DNA of 9,588 nt from NCBI GenBank assembly GCA_947036575.1, contig CAMQSH010000068.1, positions 1 to 9,588 of the forward strand, written 5' to 3'. The notes beneath the pieces are model-generated. The model had not been told where the DNA came from. It searched no databases and saw nothing but the letters and a program-made list of their open reading frames with translations. Numbering within the stretch: the stretch's first letter is position 1; each line of letters starts with the position of its first letter. The stretch is from an uncultured Brevinema sp. (lineage in GTDB: Bacteria > Spirochaetota > Brevinematia > Brevinematales > Brevinemataceae). Made by a program: the position numbers and the translations under genes. Shown piece after piece: positions 7,267-9,588 of the stretch.

Positions 7267-8187
7267 ATGTCTCCTAAACGTATTTTGATTACTTTGGGTG
7301 ATCCCAATGGTATTGGGCTTGAAATAACACTAAAATGTTTAGATAATTTTTCTATAGATATGCACAAAAATATTTCTATTATTGGTCTAGAATATATTTG
7401 GTCTCCTTATGCTAGTAAGTATAAATATATTACTTTTTATCCTATAGAAGATAATTATATACCTGAGCTCGGTGTTCTAAGTGCCCATGCTGGACGTGTA
7501 GCTATAAAAAGTTTAGAGCTTGCTATAACACTAATTAAATCCAAAAAATACCATGGGCTACTAACTGCTCCTATTTCTAAAGAAGCAATTTACTTAAGTG
7601 GACAAAAAAACTTTATAGGACATACAGAATATTTGGGTCAAGCTTTTAATTGTCAAACAGAAATGCTGTTTTGGAGTCCAAAATGGTCTGTAATTTTATT
7701 AAGCTCTCATATCCCTCTTAAAGATGTTCCAAATTATATTACAAAAAAAAGATGCTATCATATTTTTAATTTAGCTATTGATTTTAACCAAAAATACCTT
7801 AATGGCAAAATTGCCGTGTGTGGATTAAATCCCCATGCTGGTGAAAATGGTCTCATCGGAGATACTGAGTTCACCATTTTCACCCCTATTATTAAAGAAT
7901 TAGCACTCAAGTATCCTATTTCAGGTCCATACTCTGCTGATACTATATTTCAGGATGCTGAAAACAATAAATATACGATGTTGATTGCATCATATCATGA
8001 TCAAGCGTTAATCCCATTCAAATTACTCCATTTTAATGATGGGGTAAATGTTACCTTAGGACTACCCTTTATTCGTACTTCTCCAGATCATGGAACAGCT
8101 TTTAATATCGTTAATCAAAACTCAGCCAATCCTAATAGTATGATAAGTGCTTTAAATTTTATTATAAAAGCCCTTAACCATGTGTAG
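7267..8187 (+). CDS. pdxA: 4-hydroxythreonine-4-phosphate dehydrogenase family protein PdxA
   Basis: PdxA oxidises 4-phosphohydroxy-L-threonine with NAD(P) in the DXP-dependent route to pyridoxal phosphate, in the cytoplasm. Family motifs appear in order: LGDPNGIGLE (10-19), LTAPISKEAI (99-108), GHTE (118-121), SSHIPL (146-151), GLNPHAGENG (186-195), YSADTIFQ (222-229), YHDQ (243-246), and NVTLGLPFIRTSPDHGTA (261-278). The three metal ligands of the E. coli enzyme correspond to His148, His190 and His244, so it should be active. At 306 aa it is slightly shorter than the E. coli protein (329). It begins six bases after the bactofilin stop and has no clear Shine-Dalgarno sequence, so translation is probably coupled. 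PdxA paralogues act in four-carbon acid breakdown, but no partner genes for that pathway are nearby. Its presence among flagellar and cytoskeletal genes is unexpected. Confidence 0.95.
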   Translation: MSPKRILITLGDPNGIGLEITLKCLDNFSIDMHKNISIIGLEYIWSPYASKYKYITFYPIEDNYIPELGVLSAHAGRVAIKSLELAITLIKSKKYHGLLTAPISKEAIYLSGQKNFIGHTEYLGQAFNCQTEMLFWSPKWSVILLSSHIPLKDVPNYITKKRCYHIFNLAIDFNQKYLNGKIAVCGLNPHAGENGLIGDTEFTIFTPIIKELALKYPISGPYSADTIFQDAENNKYTMLIASYHDQALIPFKLLHFNDGVNVTLGLPFIRTSPDHGTAFNIVNQNSANPNSMISALNFIIKALNHV

Positions 8188-8232
8188 TATATAACCGATA
8201 ACTACAATAAGTTAGTCTTAGGAGATTATTTT

Positions 8233-8637
8233 ATGTACGGATATGAAACTTACAAAACAAACGATATCGAAACAGCCAGCCAATTAAAACTTATTGTAAT
8301 GCTTTATTCTGGAGCAATAAAATTTGCTCACTTAGCTATCGAAGCAATCGAAAATAAAGATATTGAAACTGCAAATACTAATATTATTAAAACTCAAAAT
8401 ATTATGAGCGAATTACTATCATCTTTAGATTTTAACGCAGGTCCTATAGCTGATGATCTTTCTGGACTATATATCTATATTCACCGATTATTAGTTGAAG
8501 GTAATATCCAAAAAAATACTGCACCCATAAAAGAGAGTATTACTCTTATAAGCAATTTAAAATCAGGTTGGGATGATCTTTTAGCTAAAGAGAATAGTTC
8601 CAACAAACCAACTAGTAATATTAATATTTCAGGATAA
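8233..8637 (+). CDS. fliS: Flagellar export chaperone FliS
   Basis: FliS binds the C-terminal region of newly made flagellin in the cytoplasm, prevents early polymerisation and delivers it to the FlhA export gate. The 134-aa length is normal for the family. The diagnostic N-terminal motif is present as YKTNDIETASQLKLIVMLYS (7-26), followed by the four-helix bundle: GAIKFAHLAIEAIE, NIIKTQNIMSELLSSLD, GPIADDLSGLYIYIHRLL and SITLISNLKSGWDDLL. The last 15 residues are a Ser/Asn-rich disordered tail. TAGGAG at 8219-8224 is the ribosome binding site. fliS usually lies beside fliD or flagellin genes, but neither is seen here. Instead a 45-bp gap separates it from pdxA, and an acidic unknown ORF starts 15 bp downstream. 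Confidence 0.93.
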   Translation: MYGYETYKTNDIETASQLKLIVMLYSGAIKFAHLAIEAIENKDIETANTNIIKTQNIMSELLSSLDFNAGPIADDLSGLYIYIHRLLVEGNIQKNTAPIKESITLISNLKSGWDDLLAKENSSNKPTSNINISG

Positions 8638-8652
8638 AAGCGGAGTCACTAT

Positions 8653-9588
8653 ATGTCAGATACAAAACAAATACAGGTAGAAGTTTTTTCTCTTGATAAT
8701 AATGAATTTCAATCAACTAAACTTGACTTTCTTAAACAACATGACTTGTCTAACTCAGAAACTGTAGATCCTTTTAATATGATATCCAGTGAAACAAAAA
8801 AAGAATTACCAACTCAACAAAAACCTAAAATTCAAGAATTCCATAATGATCTAGATAAAATTTTTGCAGATTTCGATAAAGAAGTTTCTAAAGTTCTCAA
8901 AGAATCTCCTTCCATAACAGAACATAACTCTAGCTCAAATAAATCTATTGAACAAAATACAACTCAAGCTAAACTATATATTATACCAAATGAACCAACT
9001 AAACAAAGTATTATGGTAGAAGAACAAATTGAAGAAGATACTGTACTAGAAAAACCTACTGAACAAAGTATTACATCATCAAAACCTCATCAATCTTTAT
9101 CCTCTCAATCAAAATTTTTTCAAACCCAAGATCCAAGTCCACTTATAAATAATAAAAAAACACCTCAACGAATCTCTATAGAATCAGAAGAGTCACAAGA
9201 CGTATCTGCCTTTATATATCCTTTAGATGATATCAATACCCCTATTCCTTCAATAACTGTAGACACTACAGAAAATATTAGTGAATTTTCATCATTTCTT
9301 GCTCCTGAAGATATTATTTCTGAATATATAGAAGATGATTCTTTTGATCCTTTAGCAACTGAAATATTTGAAAACGAAGATCTTTCACCTTCTACACAAA
9401 CTAAGGGTCGTAATCATGTTAATTTTTCAGATATTATAACTACTAACAATACAGAAACAGATGCTATTTTTGAAGAAGAAGATTCCCTTGATGAAATAAC
9501 TATCGATGATATTGTTATTAATCATGATGACAACAATGACGAAGAAGATTCCCTTGATGAAATAACTATCGATGATATTGTTATTAAT
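8653..9588 (+). CDS. Long acidic, probably disordered protein (3' partial, runs off the window)
   Basis: An open frame starts at the ATG at 8653 and continues without a stop to the last base, giving 312 codons of an incomplete protein. GGAG at 8642-8645, seven bases upstream, is a good ribosome binding site, and the gene begins 15 bp after fliS, so it is likely in the same operon. I recognise no domain. There is no signal peptide. The sequence is rich in Ser, Thr, Gln, Asp and Glu with scattered Pro and is predicted largely disordered. A short amphipathic stretch (FHNDLDKIFADFDKEVSKVL, about 63-82) may be helical. PTKQSI and PTEQSI recur 20 codons apart (about 119-144). Acidity rises toward the end, where the 16-residue block EEDSLDEITIDDIVIN appears twice. 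The missing C-terminus could hold the functional domain. A secreted or filament-associated role is not supported; a cytoplasmic partner of flagellar proteins is only a guess. Confidence 0.8.
   Translation, partial: MSDTKQIQVEVFSLDNNEFQSTKLDFLKQHDLSNSETVDPFNMISSETKKELPTQQKPKIQEFHNDLDKIFADFDKEVSKVLKESPSITEHNSSSNKSIEQNTTQAKLYIIPNEPTKQSIMVEEQIEEDTVLEKPTEQSITSSKPHQSLSSQSKFFQTQDPSPLINNKKTPQRISIESEESQDVSAFIYPLDDINTPIPSITVDTTENISEFSSFLAPEDIISEYIEDDSFDPLATEIFENEDLSPSTQTKGRNHVNFSDIITTNNTETDAIFEEEDSLDEITIDDIVINHDDNNDEEDSLDEITIDDIVIN
9475..9588 (+). repeat. Coding tandem repeat, 66-bp period, two 48-bp exact copies
   Basis: The 48 bases at 9475-9522 are repeated with no mismatch, including synonymous positions, at 9541-9588. 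A unique 18-bp spacer (encoding HDDNND) lies between them, giving a 22-codon period. Complete nucleotide identity points to recent duplication rather than old protein-level repetition. The second copy ends on the last base of the window, so further copies may continue beyond it. Confidence 0.95.

Noticed and set aside
7170..7367. 65-aa open frame on the - strand
   Set aside because: It covers the end of the bactofilin gene and the start of pdxA, both certain genes, and has no supporting motif.
7802..7816. TGGCAAAATTGCCGT, superficially like a sigma-54 -24/-12 element
   Set aside because: The spacing does not fit a TGGCAC-N5-TTGC promoter, and it lies inside the pdxA coding region.

Overview
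The window is very AT-rich and nearly fully coding, with every supported gene on the + strand. It looks like a low-GC, flagellated, didermic bacterium. The mix of sigma-54, a Jag_N-type FapA/DUF342 protein, a bactofilin, FliS and secreted TPR/coiled-coil proteins suggests a spirochaete (a Brevinematales- or Brachyspira-like AT-rich lineage). That placement is inference from family content; there is no rRNA or other decisive marker here.

Region 1 (20-2625) holds two genes for exported proteins with unassigned functions. One is a 287-aa TPR protein and the other a 565-aa probably beta-rich protein. Both have an N-terminal signal peptide and a C-terminal coiled coil. They are 44 bp apart and end at a perfect 50-bp palindrome (2634-2683) that forms a strong, probably bidirectional, intrinsic terminator.

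Region 2 (about 2700 to the window end) looks like one co-directional transcription unit. Its order is rpoN (sigma-54), fapA (DUF342), an unrecognised 271-aa helical protein, a bactofilin, pdxA (vitamin B6 biosynthesis family), fliS (flagellin chaperone), and a long acidic, low-complexity ORF that runs off the right edge. Gaps are 6-52 bp and no internal terminator is visible. Candidate promoter elements lie just downstream of the palindrome. rpoN lacks a Shine-Dalgarno sequence, and one of its possible -10 elements would give a nearly leaderless mRNA.

Taken together, region 2 links flagellar gene control (sigma-54), flagellar assembly and placement (FapA, FliS) and a beta-helical cytoskeletal polymer (bactofilin). 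Two unannotated proteins, the 271-aa one and the acidic one, are the best candidates for undescribed partners. The window stops at the last base of an exact 48-bp copy of a 66-bp-period coding repeat, so the edge may be an assembly break in a tandem array. I see no tRNA, rRNA, CRISPR array, insertion sequence or phage gene, and no non-coding stretch over 300 bases.
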